From Gammaproteobacteria bacterium (GTDB taxonomy: Bacteria > Pseudomonadota > Gammaproteobacteria > Pseudomonadales > Azotimanducaceae), in assembly GCA_009841635.1 (NCBI GenBank), contig VXLJ01000007.1:228071-292070 (forward strand): a stretch of DNA of 64,000 nt. Direction: 5' to 3'. The translations under genes were made by a program, and so were the position numbers. Numbering within the stretch: position 1 is the stretch's first letter; each line of letters opens with the position of its first letter. A model generated the notes under the pieces. That model did not search any database. It was not told the DNA's origin and saw nothing but the letters and a program-made list of their open reading frames with translations. Below, one piece after another: positions 6,939-16,003 of the stretch.

Positions 6939-8341
6939 TTGCAACTCCCCTAAGTGCCAAACCGCTCATGCCTGAGTGGTGCCAATTGAACACGGCCGAG
7001 TTTGAAATGTACTCAGCTATGCCAAAGAATCAGATGGTAACACTAGCACGTTCGTTACAAGCATTGCACACCATGGCTATCGAGCTTGTACCTGGTGATT
7101 TTCCTAAACGCTCGTTGCTGAAAATCATTGCGTTTGAGGACATCGACGCTTTTGTTGCCGAGTTTCAGTCTGACGAATTCATCGGGTTCATGCAACCGTC
7201 CATGCGCCAACATGTTCTGACCTTCGGTCTCGCAACTCATACGACCCACCCAAATCAGGTCGCTTATCACGAATACACCCACTATATCTCGCGCAGCCGT
7301 TACGATCACTTCATACCAATGTGGTACGAAGAAGGATTCGCGCAATATCTCGGCACACTTGATATAAGAGGCGATCGCATGACCGTTGGTGAGGTTTCAG
7401 CAAGACGGATGATGCGCGCGATCCGACGCAATGCAGCCAAATGGGAAACGATTTTGAACGGCGTACCGCGATTGGATTGGCACCAGCACGACTATGCCGC
7501 TCACTATGAATTCGCGCACGCTGTAACGCACTTTCTACATCACGGGCAAGACGCAGCAGGCTATCCGATGAAAGATAAAGTTCAAGCGATCTTGAAGGAC
7601 ATTAGCACAGGCGGTCGTCCAAGTGAAGTCGTACTGAACTATGCAGGGATTACCCAATCAGAGTTTATCGCAACGCTGCTCGGGCATTTTCGCAAAACAA
7701 GACCGTTAAGTTATGTACACGAAGTCGAGGCCAAAGATCTTTCGCCGATTGGCGAACTGACATGTATGTCAGAACTCGATGCGCGCATCTTGCTAGCTAC
7801 TGCTACGGTGCGCAACAACCCGCAACGAGCTCTATTTCACATTGATCGTGGCATGAAAATCGAACCAGATCATCCTATGTTTCAGGTCTTGTTGTCGTAT
7901 CTGCCCGACCTCGATTCCGAAACACCGTACGAAAGAACTCGGCGCGCACTTGAGATCGATCCGACCAACGTCGATGGTCACATACGGATGGGTGATTTGC
8001 TGAGCTACAACTGCTTGGAGGTGCAATCGGCGGAGTGCAGTTCATTACGGAACGTTGCAACTCGTCACTATCGGGCGGCGCTTAGAGGCGATCCGCATCG
8101 AGTCGACGCTGCGTTCGGTTTAGGCGTGTCACTTCTCAAATCTTCGCGTGCAGGTGATGGTCTAAATTACCTTAAAGTCGCCTACGAAAGGCTACCCTGG
8201 AATGCGCGCATCAATCTCTTTCTAGGTGAAGCGTACATGCATGTTGGCAATCGGCGCAAGGCTTCAGTTCACTTGAAACGTGCCATTCTGTGGGAAATTG
8301 AAGAAGCTGTACGCGAGCAAGCTATCGCATTGCTGAATTAA
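6809..8341 (+). CDS. secreted HExxH metallopeptidase-like protein with C-terminal TPRs
   Basis: The 510-residue frame has an N-terminal basic region, a hydrophobic segment ('TIAWLLVGLVSFATPLSA', residues 33-50) and a signal-peptidase-like site. It then carries a gluzincin-like zinc motif, 'YHEYTHYISRSRYDHFIPMWYEEGFAQYLG': the HEYTH histidines plus a downstream E of 'WYEEGFA'. The C-terminal half (from about residue 325) is alpha-helical with TPR-like units ('RALFHIDRGMKIEPDHPMF', 'RRALEIDPTNVDGHIRMGDLL', 'ALRGDPHRVDAAFGLGVSLL', 'GEAYMHVGNRRKASVHLKRAI'). It resembles DUF1570-type peptidase/TPR proteins of proteobacteria. The only in-frame starts upstream of the signal segment are the ATG at 6809 and a TTG at 6836, so the 5' end overlaps the opposite-strand secreted gene. 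An ATG at 6968 would avoid the overlap but lose the signal peptide. The substrate is unknown. Confidence 0.75.
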   Translation: MKQFAYLHRLLLRRSLPRLERAQTSQKLNNTRTIAWLLVGLVSFATPLSAKPLMPEWCQLNTAEFEMYSAMPKNQMVTLARSLQALHTMAIELVPGDFPKRSLLKIIAFEDIDAFVAEFQSDEFIGFMQPSMRQHVLTFGLATHTTHPNQVAYHEYTHYISRSRYDHFIPMWYEEGFAQYLGTLDIRGDRMTVGEVSARRMMRAIRRNAAKWETILNGVPRLDWHQHDYAAHYEFAHAVTHFLHHGQDAAGYPMKDKVQAILKDISTGGRPSEVVLNYAGITQSEFIATLLGHFRKTRPLSYVHEVEAKDLSPIGELTCMSELDARILLATATVRNNPQRALFHIDRGMKIEPDHPMFQVLLSYLPDLDSETPYERTRRALEIDPTNVDGHIRMGDLLSYNCLEVQSAECSSLRNVATRHYRAALRGDPHRVDAAFGLGVSLLKSSRAGDGLNYLKVAYERLPWNARINLFLGEAYMHVGNRRKASVHLKRAILWEIEEAVREQAIALLN

Positions 8342-8369
8342 AGTTCTGGGACACGCTACGCCCAATGCA

Positions 8370-8864
8370 TTAACGGACCAAAATGCGCGTGTCGACTAAA
8401 CCAGCGCTTACTTTATCGATGCGAACATCGAGCAAACTAAATCCGTGTTCTGTCTCTAACGCGACCAGCCATTTGATCAGGTGAGAGTAGTTTTGGTTCT
8501 CCATTTCGATACTAATTTGATTGTCGTCGGGCTGCATCCTCTTGATAGCTAGATCTTGCAACTTCGCACTACTGGCAAGCGTCGCTAGCTCGTTAGCGCC
8601 ACGGGAGCTGCTCTGGCCATTCATTCGCATGCTTGCCAGGTCTTTATTAGCCAACATCCAGGTGAGTCCATTGGCTTCAGCTGCTTGAGTTCGAACTTTC
8701 TCGGTGCGATACTCGAGTGCAGGCGCAAGCACGATAAAGTACAAGAACAACCCCGCTATTAGGTACGCCGCGCTCATGAGAAGAATTTGTTCGCGGCGAC
8801 TGCTTGCTTCGATACGCCTTTGCAAAACAGCAAGCGTGGGGAACCAAGTTAGTAGACGTTTCAT
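8370..8864 (-). CDS. gspM: type II secretion system protein M
   Basis: GspM is an inner-membrane component that binds GspL in the type II secretion platform. The protein (164 residues from the ATG at 8864) has a short cytoplasmic N-terminus, one TM segment ('LLMSAAYLIAGLFLYFIVLAP') and a periplasmic ferredoxin-like domain ending 'GLVDTRILVR'. The start is chosen because its ATG overlaps the gspL stop as ATGA; the longer frame to 8891 would lie inside gspL. It is the last gene of the gspE-M operon, with no gspN behind it. The following gene is convergent, 28 bases away. Confidence 0.85.
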   Translation of the reverse strand: MKRLLTWFPTLAVLQRRIEASSRREQILLMSAAYLIAGLFLYFIVLAPALEYRTEKVRTQAAEANGLTWMLANKDLASMRMNGQSSSRGANELATLASSAKLQDLAIKRMQPDDNQISIEMENQNYSHLIKWLVALETEHGFSLLDVRIDKVSAGLVDTRILVR

Positions 8865-10069
8865 GTCGACGACACCGTAAGTCGCGCCCAAACTTGATCG
8901 TTTTGCTGTTCAGCAACATTCACGTCAATGGTCAAGCCGAGTTTCTCAAATTGCGTGCGCAAGTCCTCAAATTCCGCAAAATCTGCAGCTTTGAATGTGA
9001 TCGTCAAGCGATTTTGACGTTCGCTGAAATCAAGGTTAGTGAATTCGACGTCCGTATCAGCCTTGGTAATTGCATCTAGCACCTTTAGCCATTCACTGCC
9101 CCGTTCAATGCGTGCCCCTACCCGCTCTTGCATGCGGAATACTGGATTGCCAGAAACAGTGCGTGTGCCGTACACAGACTCAAATACGTCCAGTGTCTGT
9201 TCTTTCAATTGCGCGGTCTGCCAATCCGCCCATAAACCCTGGGCGAACATTGCAATCGAAACGATGAGCACGCTTGCAGCCAGCCCTAATGCGGTCCGAT
9301 GCCACATGCCCTCTATCGAAGTTCGCGCTTCAACAAAGGCGTAGTCACCTTGACGCAAATTCATCAAACGATTCGGCTCGCCGATACCGCTTAAGAATTC
9401 AGCATAAGGCATTTCTTCTACATGCAGATCTGTTTGCTTTATGTTGTTAATTGCCGTAGACAAAGCGTCGTTCGCATTAGAACGAATGCAACATATGAAT
9501 CGGTTTTCTGAATCACTTGCTAACGCACTATGTAAAGCGATATCAAGCGATTCCACTCCCACGGTGGCATGCTGGTCTGGAAGACAAACTGTGACAGAAC
9601 CATCAGCTTCTAGCAGGTACGTTTGAGGCTGGCCTGCTACACATAAGCTGAGTGTTGTGACGATGCGGGCGGCAATGCCACATGCATCCAGTGCATCAAG
9701 ATACAGCAGCAATCTCGTGCGATTAATAACGCCCACAGAAACGCGTTCGCCGCGCTTAATCTCGCCGGTGATGATGTGCACGTTGTCAATATCTTCTGCG
9801 AGAAACGGCTCCACGGCAAATGGCGTCGCTTGCCGCATACGCGCTACCGTCCTTCCTGGCACGTCCACTTGGCGATACAAGATCTCGCGATTTGGGATTA
9901 GCGCAACGACTTGAAGTCGAGTCGCATCCTCGGCGACCATGCTTAGCGCATCGTTCAGCTCGTTGAGAATTTCTGTACCAGAATCCGATATGTTGCCATC
10001 GTCACATAACCACCAATGCACAATGGCTTGAGGGTTGGGTTCTAGTAACTGCGCATACAAAACAGGCAT
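8861..10069 (-). CDS. gspL: type II secretion system protein L
   Basis: GspL recruits the GspE ATPase to the inner membrane. The 402-residue protein shows the expected order: a large cytoplasmic actin-like domain ('VVALIPNREILYRQVDVPGRTVARMRQATPFAVEPFLAEDID'), a TM helix near residues 262-280 ('TALGLAASVLIVSIAMFAQGLW') and a periplasmic ferredoxin-like domain ('VEFTNLDFSERQNRLTITFKAADFAEFEDL'). The start is 15 bases after the gspK stop, and the stop overlaps gspM. Sequence conservation in this family is low, so the call rests on topology and operon position as well as motifs. Confidence 0.9.
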   Translation of the reverse strand: MPVLYAQLLEPNPQAIVHWWLCDDGNISDSGTEILNELNDALSMVAEDATRLQVVALIPNREILYRQVDVPGRTVARMRQATPFAVEPFLAEDIDNVHIITGEIKRGERVSVGVINRTRLLLYLDALDACGIAARIVTTLSLCVAGQPQTYLLEADGSVTVCLPDQHATVGVESLDIALHSALASDSENRFICCIRSNANDALSTAINNIKQTDLHVEEMPYAEFLSGIGEPNRLMNLRQGDYAFVEARTSIEGMWHRTALGLAASVLIVSIAMFAQGLWADWQTAQLKEQTLDVFESVYGTRTVSGNPVFRMQERVGARIERGSEWLKVLDAITKADTDVEFTNLDFSERQNRLTITFKAADFAEFEDLRTQFEKLGLTIDVNVAEQQNDQVWARLTVSST

Positions 10070-10084
10070 AGGATCGAGTCTGTT

Positions 10085-11023
10085 CTAACTAGTCCATATA
10101 TGGCGTGTGCTGAAGTCTCGTCGAAAAACATGACAGCTGCCAGTCGATGGGTCGCGGAATAAATAACTTGTCAAATCCATACGTGAGCTCGCACCAAGTA
10201 ACGTCGCGCGTACTTCAAAAAAATCACTTTGTACACTCAATCGCTGGCTAACTGACTCAAAATCCACGTAAAGTTCTGTAAACGCTTCAACGGAACCAAA
10301 ATTTCTCGTGCTAGCACGCTCCGATAGTTGCGTGGCAGCAAGCGGTAGAAGCGCATTTAGCACTTTAGGTGGCGCGGTGTTTACGTTGATCTTCAGCTCA
10401 GTCGTGGGAAGTACGACCACATACTGACCTAATTCTCGATATATGTCCATATCCCACGGTGTGAAAACGCGCAGCTCGCTGAGGTCACTTGCTAATTGAT
10501 TCGGTGTGCGGAACGAAGGTGTATGACCTAACCAATCCAGTTCTTCGCGACCTTGATACCCGCCGATTAACGAGCGCACGTCGTCGGTATCGATCCAATC
10601 TTGCCACATCGCCAACAATTCACCACTGCCCCCAATATCTTGCAATATTCGTGCAAACGCGGCAGCAGCAGTGGTGTTCGCTTTATTAGCAACTGCATTT
10701 AGATTTATGCGATTGTTGAGGTCGAGTACACGATATTGCAATGAACCGACGGCTACTTCAAGTACCGGCTGTTCGCGCGCCCAAGGCTCAAACGGATCGT
10801 CGCGACTGCGACTACTTTCATCTTCCCAATCTTGCGACAAAAGCTCTACCGCGAGAATCTCGCTCGCAAGAATCCCGTGCCGCATCTGGTTCGCTTCAAA
10901 TACAACTCGAGTTTGAGCAGTCACGATGTTTTGATGGGAGTAGACTTGGAATGTCAAAGTGCTCATGAGCACAACGACCAGCAAGATACTGATCAAGGCT
11001 ACCCCGCGCGGTGAACGGCTCAT
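10085..11023 (-). CDS. gspK: type II secretion minor pseudopilin K
   Basis: GspK is the large minor pseudopilin that caps the type II pseudopilus with GspI and GspJ. The protein (312 residues from the ATG at 11023) has a basic leader and a type III signal region ('SPRGVALISILLVVVLMSTLTF'), with Val instead of Phe after the cleavage Gly. 'LDLNNRINLNAV' and 'KINVNTAPPKVLNALLP' are typical of GspK; the latter resembles the SAM-like/helix-hairpin region. The ATG overlaps the gspJ stop as ATGA. The longer frame to 11071 would extend into gspJ. The Glu5 of major pseudopilins is absent, as is normal in GspK. Confidence 0.93.
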   Translation of the reverse strand: MSRSPRGVALISILLVVVLMSTLTFQVYSHQNIVTAQTRVVFEANQMRHGILASEILAVELLSQDWEDESSRSRDDPFEPWAREQPVLEVAVGSLQYRVLDLNNRINLNAVANKANTTAAAAFARILQDIGGSGELLAMWQDWIDTDDVRSLIGGYQGREELDWLGHTPSFRTPNQLASDLSELRVFTPWDMDIYRELGQYVVVLPTTELKINVNTAPPKVLNALLPLAATQLSERASTRNFGSVEAFTELYVDFESVSQRLSVQSDFFEVRATLLGASSRMDLTSYLFRDPSTGSCHVFRRDFSTRHIWTS

Positions 11024-11649
11024 GTCGGCGGGATCTCCTGACGAGGCGCGAGGTTTTCTGGCACAAGCCACAACTGCGAAACAGTCCCCAGTTCGACCAT
11101 GCCAAGGGTCATGCGTACGGCAAGGAGTGGACTTTCAATTGCTACATCGTCGACATACGCGGCCGGCGGCCAGAAATAGTGCTCGCGGCCACTGCGATCG
11201 ATGACTTCGAACTCAAGTGTGTGCACGTTACTAAGTAGTAGTTGATCGACGGCTTGCGTTGTCTGTGATCGATCCAGCACATCCCAATAACGGCGATAGA
11301 GTTGATCGCCGTATAGAAAGTAGCTAACTCGCTGTAGGTCAGAACGGGGCTGACCAAGAATGTTGTGCCAACCGCTGCGCGTGAACTCAATTCCGCCAGT
11401 TGAATCGACCAAAACGCCTGGCTGAAAATCCCCTTGTTCATCTCTGATACCGCGATGGTTCAATTGCACTAAGTCGTGCTCGAGAATATTCATTGCCCGG
11501 TGCCACTCGCCTAACACAGAGCTGCGATAGACAACCTTTTCGGAAGTACGTACCGTCTGCGACAAAATCTGTACAGCTAGCACACCGACGACACCAAAGA
11601 TGAAGACGGTCACGACCATTTCGAGCAAGGTAAAGCCGCGTGCTTTCAT
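11020..11649 (-). CDS. gspJ: type II secretion minor pseudopilin J
   Basis: This is a minor pseudopilin of the pseudopilus tip. The prepilin signal is clean: a 4-residue leader 'MKAR', the cleavage Gly, then 'FTLLEMVVTVFIFGVVGVLAV' with the conserved Glu5. The globular domain includes 'DLVQLNHRGIRDEQGD' and 'VSYFLYGDQLYRRYWDVLDRSQ', typical of GspJ. The length of 209 residues is usual. The start overlaps the gspI stop by 4 bases (ATGA type) and the stop overlaps gspK in the same way, so the minor pseudopilins are translationally coupled. Confidence 0.94.
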   Translation of the reverse strand: MKARGFTLLEMVVTVFIFGVVGVLAVQILSQTVRTSEKVVYRSSVLGEWHRAMNILEHDLVQLNHRGIRDEQGDFQPGVLVDSTGGIEFTRSGWHNILGQPRSDLQRVSYFLYGDQLYRRYWDVLDRSQTTQAVDQLLLSNVHTLEFEVIDRSGREHYFWPPAAYVDDVAIESPLLAVRMTLGMVELGTVSQLWLVPENLAPRQEIPPT

Positions 11650-12077
11650 CGTTCAGTCGCCGACCAGGTAGTAAGCGAGCGGATCGGACCGATGGCTTCG
11701 CTGTCCACCAACCGATATGCGTCCCACCGAATCTGTTCGATCCCTCCATTCGAAGGTTGAGCGACACTACGAATTTCCATGTCATAGCCGCCGAGATTTA
11801 CCCGCTGAGTGCCAAGCGAAATGACCGCAAATGAGCTACTCGCGGTGGAATCGAGATTTTTTGCGAGCTGGAAATAAGCGCTTTGATTCGCAAGCGCCCA
11901 CTGTGCTACGGTTTTTTCTTCAAGTTTGGCTTGGGCCGTTAATGCGGCGGAGTTGCTGAAGAACACAGCCGTCGATGCGACCGCCAGGATCGCAACCGCA
12001 GCCATCATCTCCAGTAGAGTGAATCCACCCGTGCGACAGCTTGAATTAGCTTTCACGAACCAGTTCGATAGGTTCAT
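11646..12077 (-). CDS. gspI: type II secretion minor pseudopilin I
   Basis: GspI nucleates the pseudopilus tip with GspJ and GspK. The prepilin motif 'GGFTLLEMMAAVAILAVASTAVFF' is followed by 'LEEKTVAQWALANQSAYFQL', where the Trp-Ala-x-x-Asn pattern is characteristic of GspI. Start choice is uncertain. ATGs at 12089 and 12077 and a GTG at 12056 are all in frame; the GTG gives the shortest, most typical leader, while the ATGs make the leader about 17-20 residues and overlap gspH by 30-45 bases. I use 12077 as a compromise. It is translationally coupled to gspJ downstream. Confidence 0.9.
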   Translation of the reverse strand: MNLSNWFVKANSSCRTGGFTLLEMMAAVAILAVASTAVFFSNSAALTAQAKLEEKTVAQWALANQSAYFQLAKNLDSTASSSFAVISLGTQRVNLGGYDMEIRSVAQPSNGGIEQIRWDAYRLVDSEAIGPIRSLTTWSATER

Positions 12078-12588
12078 AAGGCATATCACTGATCACAACT
12101 CGTTGGATGCCGTCACCAATCACGTATCGAGTCGTCTGATTGATGCGACTGGTTAACGAAAGCTCAAATGGACTGATGCCACCGCTCGGATAAATCACGA
12201 TATCCGGAAGCGCGTCAGAGGACGATTTCCGACCCCGCATGGGCGACGAACCCAAGTGCCTATGTCGTACCTCATACTCGCCACCGAGATCACGATAACC
12301 AAATGGCGATTCAGCGATCACATTCCACGCACCGTCGTCCGCACGACGCAAAAAATCGTAAGAGCTGCCGCGCACGCGTATGCCCCATAGTTCATTGGCT
12401 AGGATCGCCTTTTGGCGTGCTAACTCCGTGGCAAGCGTGAAACGCTCTGCGTGTGCTTGGAGTGTACGGGTTTCAGAGCCGCCAGTGTGGGTCAAAACGA
12501 CTACACCTGCGAGCACGCCAATCACGAGCAGTACGGTGAGCAATTCAAGGAGCGTGAATCCCGCTCGACGAGGTCGCGAGCGAAGCAT
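12046..12588 (-). CDS. gspH: type II secretion minor pseudopilin H
   Basis: This minor pseudopilin links the tip complex to the GspG filament. The prepilin signal is 'MLRSRPRRAGFTLLELLTVLLVIGVLAGVVVL' with cleavage after AG. The rest contains 'RFTLATELARQKAILANELWGIRVRGSSYDFLR', matching GspH, where a helix is followed by a beta-rich domain. I choose the ATG at 12588 (180 residues). The ATG at 12600 adds four residues, and the much longer frame to 12810 runs into gspG and is rejected. The gap to gspG is 37 bases, the largest within the operon apart from its ends. Confidence 0.92.
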   Translation of the reverse strand: MLRSRPRRAGFTLLELLTVLLVIGVLAGVVVLTHTGGSETRTLQAHAERFTLATELARQKAILANELWGIRVRGSSYDFLRRADDGAWNVIAESPFGYRDLGGEYEVRHRHLGSSPMRGRKSSSDALPDIVIYPSGGISPFELSLTSRINQTTRYVIGDGIQRVVISDMPYEPIELVRES

Positions 12589-12625
12589 GTGAAGGAGCAT
12601 GACTAAATGCGTTAAGTAGACCGCG

Positions 12626-13069
12626 TCACAGTTCCGAGAAGCGAATATCCGCGGCCACCCCTTCCCCACCTTCCTCTCTATCCGCACCATACGAAATGAT
12701 TTCAAAGACAAAACCTTCGTTGGCGTAGCTATAGCCGTTCCCCCAAGGGTCAACCGGCAGTTTGCGCATATATGGTTCCGGACCCCAATTCCTAGCTGCA
12801 GGCGAGCCACTTGGTTGGGCGACCAATGCTTCTAAGCCTTGATTCGTCGACGGATAGAAGCTGTTATCGAGACGGTAGGTATCTAGTGCAGCTGCGAGTG
12901 TCCGAATGTCGGCTTTCGCAGCTGTGATACGAGCTTTATCCGCTTGTGGCAGTACGTTTTGCACCACCAGCACGGCCAAGACGCCAATGATGATGACCAC
13001 CACCATGATTTCCAACAAGGTAAAGCCGCGCTGATGAGCGCGAAGGAAATTACGCCGCGCCACGATCAC
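12626..13069 (-). CDS. gspG: type II secretion major pseudopilin G
   Basis: GspG is the major subunit of the type II pseudopilus. The leader 'MIVARRNFLRAHQRG' is cut before 'FTLLEIMVVVIIIGVLAVLVV', with Glu5 present. The downstream motifs 'ALDTYRLDNSFYPSTNQGLEALV' and 'LPVDPWGNGYSYANEG' are diagnostic. The latter region and the acidic C-terminal loop 'SYGADREEGGEG' correspond to the calcium-binding site of GspG. The start is a GTG overlapping the gspF stop as GTGA. The length of 147 residues is typical. Confidence 0.97.
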   Translation of the reverse strand: MIVARRNFLRAHQRGFTLLEIMVVVIIIGVLAVLVVQNVLPQADKARITAAKADIRTLAAALDTYRLDNSFYPSTNQGLEALVAQPSGSPAARNWGPEPYMRKLPVDPWGNGYSYANEGFVFEIISYGADREEGGEGVAADIRFSEL

Positions 13070-14277
13070 AACACCAGTGCGTTCATATTGAGAATTGGCA
13101 ACAACATGGCAAGCATGATCAATAACACCATGCCGGACATTAGCAACATCATCATTGGTTTGAACAGTTGCACGATGGTCTCTACGCGACGTTCTAGTTC
13201 TTTCTGCTGAAACTCCGCGGCTTTTGACATGAGCTCATCCAACGTCCCACTAGCCTCGCCGCTTGCAATCATGTGAAGGAATATCGGTGGGAAGTTATCT
13301 GTCGCGTCAAGGGCATTACGTAGAGACGATCCTTCGCTGACTTTGCCAACCGCCTCTCCCAAACGTGAGTTGAGCCAAACATTTGACACTACCTCGGCAG
13401 CGATACGCATTGCCTCAACCAAGGGCACACCACTTTTTCCCAGAATCGCCAATGTGCTCGCGTATCTAGAAGCACTGCTTGAACGAATCAACCAACGCAA
13501 AATCGGGACGCTCAGCTTGAAGCGATCCCAACTTAGTCTGAATTTGCTCTGACGCAGCGATAGGTTGAAAATCGCGATTATTGCGCCACATGCAACTGCA
13601 ATCACCCATCCAAAATCAATCAAGAAATCACTGGTCGCCAAGAGCACGCGTGTGATCGTTGGCAGCACTGCCCCTGAAGTGGCGAAGACTTCGACGATAT
13701 CCGGAATCACATAGGTCAAGCACAGTACCACAATCGCGACCATGCACACAACCAGAACCAATGGGTAATACATTGCCATTTCGACATTCCGACGAGTCTC
13801 GAATGAGCGCTCGAGGAAATCCGCGAGGTTCGCCAATACGGAATCTAGGTGACCTGAGCGTTCGCCGGCCGCGACCGTTGCGCGAAACATCGTTGTAAAT
13901 GTTTGTGGAAACTCACCGAGCGACGCGCTGAAACTCTGACCTTGCATGACGTTGCCACGGACCGTCATCAAAACCGAGGTTGCTCGTCTAGAGCTGGATT
14001 GTTGCGCGACAGCTTGGATTGCTTGTTCTAACGCAAGACCGGCCCCGACCATCGTTGCGATTTGACGGGTAAGAAGCGCTAACTCCATCGGCGAGATGCG
14101 TCGCCACCACTGAAACCAACTCCCGGTGAAAACGTTTGCTCGTGTTGCCGTGACATCGACGGGTGTGAGACCGCGTTCGCGCAGTAACTGACGCACGTGG
14201 CGACTGCTGTCGCCCTCAAGGATGCCTTTCTTTGCGCTGCCGCGGTCGTTGAGAGCGACGTATTCAAACGCAGTCAC
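13066..14277 (-). CDS. gspF: type II secretion inner-membrane platform protein F
   Basis: GspF is the polytopic inner-membrane protein that couples the GspE ATPase to pseudopilus assembly. Two tandem T2SSF domains (about residues 65-190 and 270-390) each precede membrane helices ('YPLVLVVCMVAIVVLCLTYVI', 'WVIAVACGAIIAIFNL', 'PMMMLLMSGMVLLIMLAMLLPI'). The first domain contains 'ALLTRQIATMVGAGLALEQAI' and the second 'ASTLAILGKSGVPLVEAM', both strongly conserved. The GTG start lies 3 bases after the gspE stop. The C-terminus 'LLPILNMNALVL' matches the family. Confidence 0.96.
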   Translation of the reverse strand: MTAFEYVALNDRGSAKKGILEGDSSRHVRQLLRERGLTPVDVTATRANVFTGSWFQWWRRISPMELALLTRQIATMVGAGLALEQAIQAVAQQSSSRRATSVLMTVRGNVMQGQSFSASLGEFPQTFTTMFRATVAAGERSGHLDSVLANLADFLERSFETRRNVEMAMYYPLVLVVCMVAIVVLCLTYVIPDIVEVFATSGAVLPTITRVLLATSDFLIDFGWVIAVACGAIIAIFNLSLRQSKFRLSWDRFKLSVPILRWLIRSSSASRYASTLAILGKSGVPLVEAMRIAAEVVSNVWLNSRLGEAVGKVSEGSSLRNALDATDNFPPIFLHMIASGEASGTLDELMSKAAEFQQKELERRVETIVQLFKPMMMLLMSGMVLLIMLAMLLPILNMNALVL

Positions 14278-14280
14278 AAT

Positions 14281-15828
14281 CTAGTCGCCTAGCGTCACTC
14301 GCAGCACTTCTTGAACCGTCGTGACGCCACTAAGCACTTTACGACGACCATCGTCTCGAATCGTCCCGATTTCACTAAACGATGCATCTCCTAGCAAGCG
14401 TTCTGAGCTGTTTTCGTGAATCAGCTGCCGTAGTTCATCGTCGACCTTGATTAGTTCATAGATACCCGTCCGACCACGATAACCTGTACCGTGACACGCG
14501 TCGCAACCTCGTGGTTGGTAAATTTCGTGTGAGGTCGAGATATCTAAAAATGCTGCTTCTAAACCATCAGGCGGCCGCAACTCGCGACACTCGGTACACA
14601 ATACCCGTATGAGACGCTGCGCCAAGACACCTATCAAACTGGCCGAAAGTAGATAAGACTGCAAGCCCATATCTACCAACCGTGTTACAGCACCAATCGC
14701 TGTGTTCGTGTGAAGCGTGGAAAACACGAGATGTCCTGTAAGACTCGCGCGTATCGCGATCTCTGCCGTTTCAAAATCACGAATCTCGCCAACCATGACG
14801 ATATCAGGATCTTGCCGCAACATTGCACGCAAACCCGTCGCGAACGTCATGCCGGTCTTGGTATTTACTTGCGTTTGACCGATACCATGAAGGTTGTACT
14901 CGATAGGATCTTCAACGGTGAGTACGTTCAGCAAGTCGGTGTTTAGTTCAGCCAAACTCGCGTACAAAGTAGTGGTTTTACCGCTGCCTGTTGGGCCAGT
15001 CACAAGGAAAATCCCGTGTGGCGCTTGCATGATATCCCGCACACCCGACAATGTCGTTGCATCCATACCTAGCGCAGGTAAGGTCAACCGGTGCGACTGT
15101 TTGTCGAGCAAGCGAAGCACTACACGCTCGCCACTGCCAGTAGGCATGACCGAAACGCGCACATCCAGTTCGCGGCCACCAATGCGCACGGTTGTTCGAC
15201 CATCTTGAGGAATCCGACGTTCTGCAATATCAAGCGATGCCATGACTTTGATTCGGGAAACGATTAAAGGCGCAAGTGCTCGTTTCGGTGTGCCAACTTC
15301 GCGCAACACACCATCGATTCGGAACCGCACTCGAACGGAGGTTTCGAACGTTTCGATGTGGATATCAGACGCGTTTTCACGCAACGCCTCTGCGATAAGT
15401 GCGTTAATGAGTCTGATTACTGGCGCATCGCCTTCTTGTTCAAGGAGGTCGCTTTCGTCCGGCATGGCGTCAGCGAGCGATGCGAGGTCTATCTCCTCGC
15501 CAAGATCCTCTACCAGTTGTCGAGTATCCGAATTTACGTCAGCGTAAGCATCGGACAACAGCATGTCAAATTGGTCGTCCGACACACCTTGAAACTGGGT
15601 TGGCATGCCCAAAAATCGCTGGACTTCAGCCATCACCGAAAGTTCTAACGGGTTCTTATGAACAACGACGGTTGCGTCGTCGTTGCGTTGAACTAATACG
15701 CCAAACCGCCGGGCAAAACCAAACGGCAACGCGTGGACTTTTGCTAGGGCCGAACCATTCGCTTGGGAAGCATCGGGGCCAAAGTCAGGATGTGAATTTT
15801 CGTCTAACTCGCTCAAGCGCAGACGCAT
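14281..15828 (-). CDS. gspE: type II secretion ATPase E
   Basis: GspE is the hexameric secretion ATPase that powers pseudopilus assembly. Visible motifs are Walker A 'GPTGSGKTTT', the Asp box, Walker B 'DPDIVMVGEIRD', the His box 'GHLVFSTLHTN', and the tetracysteine zinc domain ('CTECRE' and 'CDACHGTGYRG'). N-terminal N1E/N2E regions and 'RLINALIAEALRENASDIHIE' are present. I choose the ATG at 15828 (515 residues). The frame stays open to a TTG at 15906, but that upstream part contains TATATATA-like promoter sequence. It is the first gene of the E-F-G-H-I-J-K-L-M operon; gspC and the secretin gspD are not in this window. Confidence 0.95.
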   Translation of the reverse strand: MRLRLSELDENSHPDFGPDASQANGSALAKVHALPFGFARRFGVLVQRNDDATVVVHKNPLELSVMAEVQRFLGMPTQFQGVSDDQFDMLLSDAYADVNSDTRQLVEDLGEEIDLASLADAMPDESDLLEQEGDAPVIRLINALIAEALRENASDIHIETFETSVRVRFRIDGVLREVGTPKRALAPLIVSRIKVMASLDIAERRIPQDGRTTVRIGGRELDVRVSVMPTGSGERVVLRLLDKQSHRLTLPALGMDATTLSGVRDIMQAPHGIFLVTGPTGSGKTTTLYASLAELNTDLLNVLTVEDPIEYNLHGIGQTQVNTKTGMTFATGLRAMLRQDPDIVMVGEIRDFETAEIAIRASLTGHLVFSTLHTNTAIGAVTRLVDMGLQSYLLSASLIGVLAQRLIRVLCTECRELRPPDGLEAAFLDISTSHEIYQPRGCDACHGTGYRGRTGIYELIKVDDELRQLIHENSSERLLGDASFSEIGTIRDDGRRKVLSGVTTVQEVLRVTLGD

Positions 15829-16003
15829 CTCCGGGGAACGAGATATCGCCTCAATTTTATGGTTGGTGCGGATTTTCGCGTATATATAAGACCATTTTGC
15901 AAGCAATTAGGTCGTTACGCAATGTGGATAGGTGATGAAGAAAACCGCTAATAAAATGCATGGACAGATAACAAATCGTAGGTGTTGCCACAGCTAAGGA
16001 GGC

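Noticed and set aside
12589-12810. Long N-terminal extension of gspH
   Set aside because: It lies antisense-free but inside gspG, and the prepilin leader must be short and directly precede GFTLLE.
15829-15906. TTG-started extension of gspE
   Set aside because: The segment contains TATATATA-like promoter sequence and does not match the GspE N-terminus.
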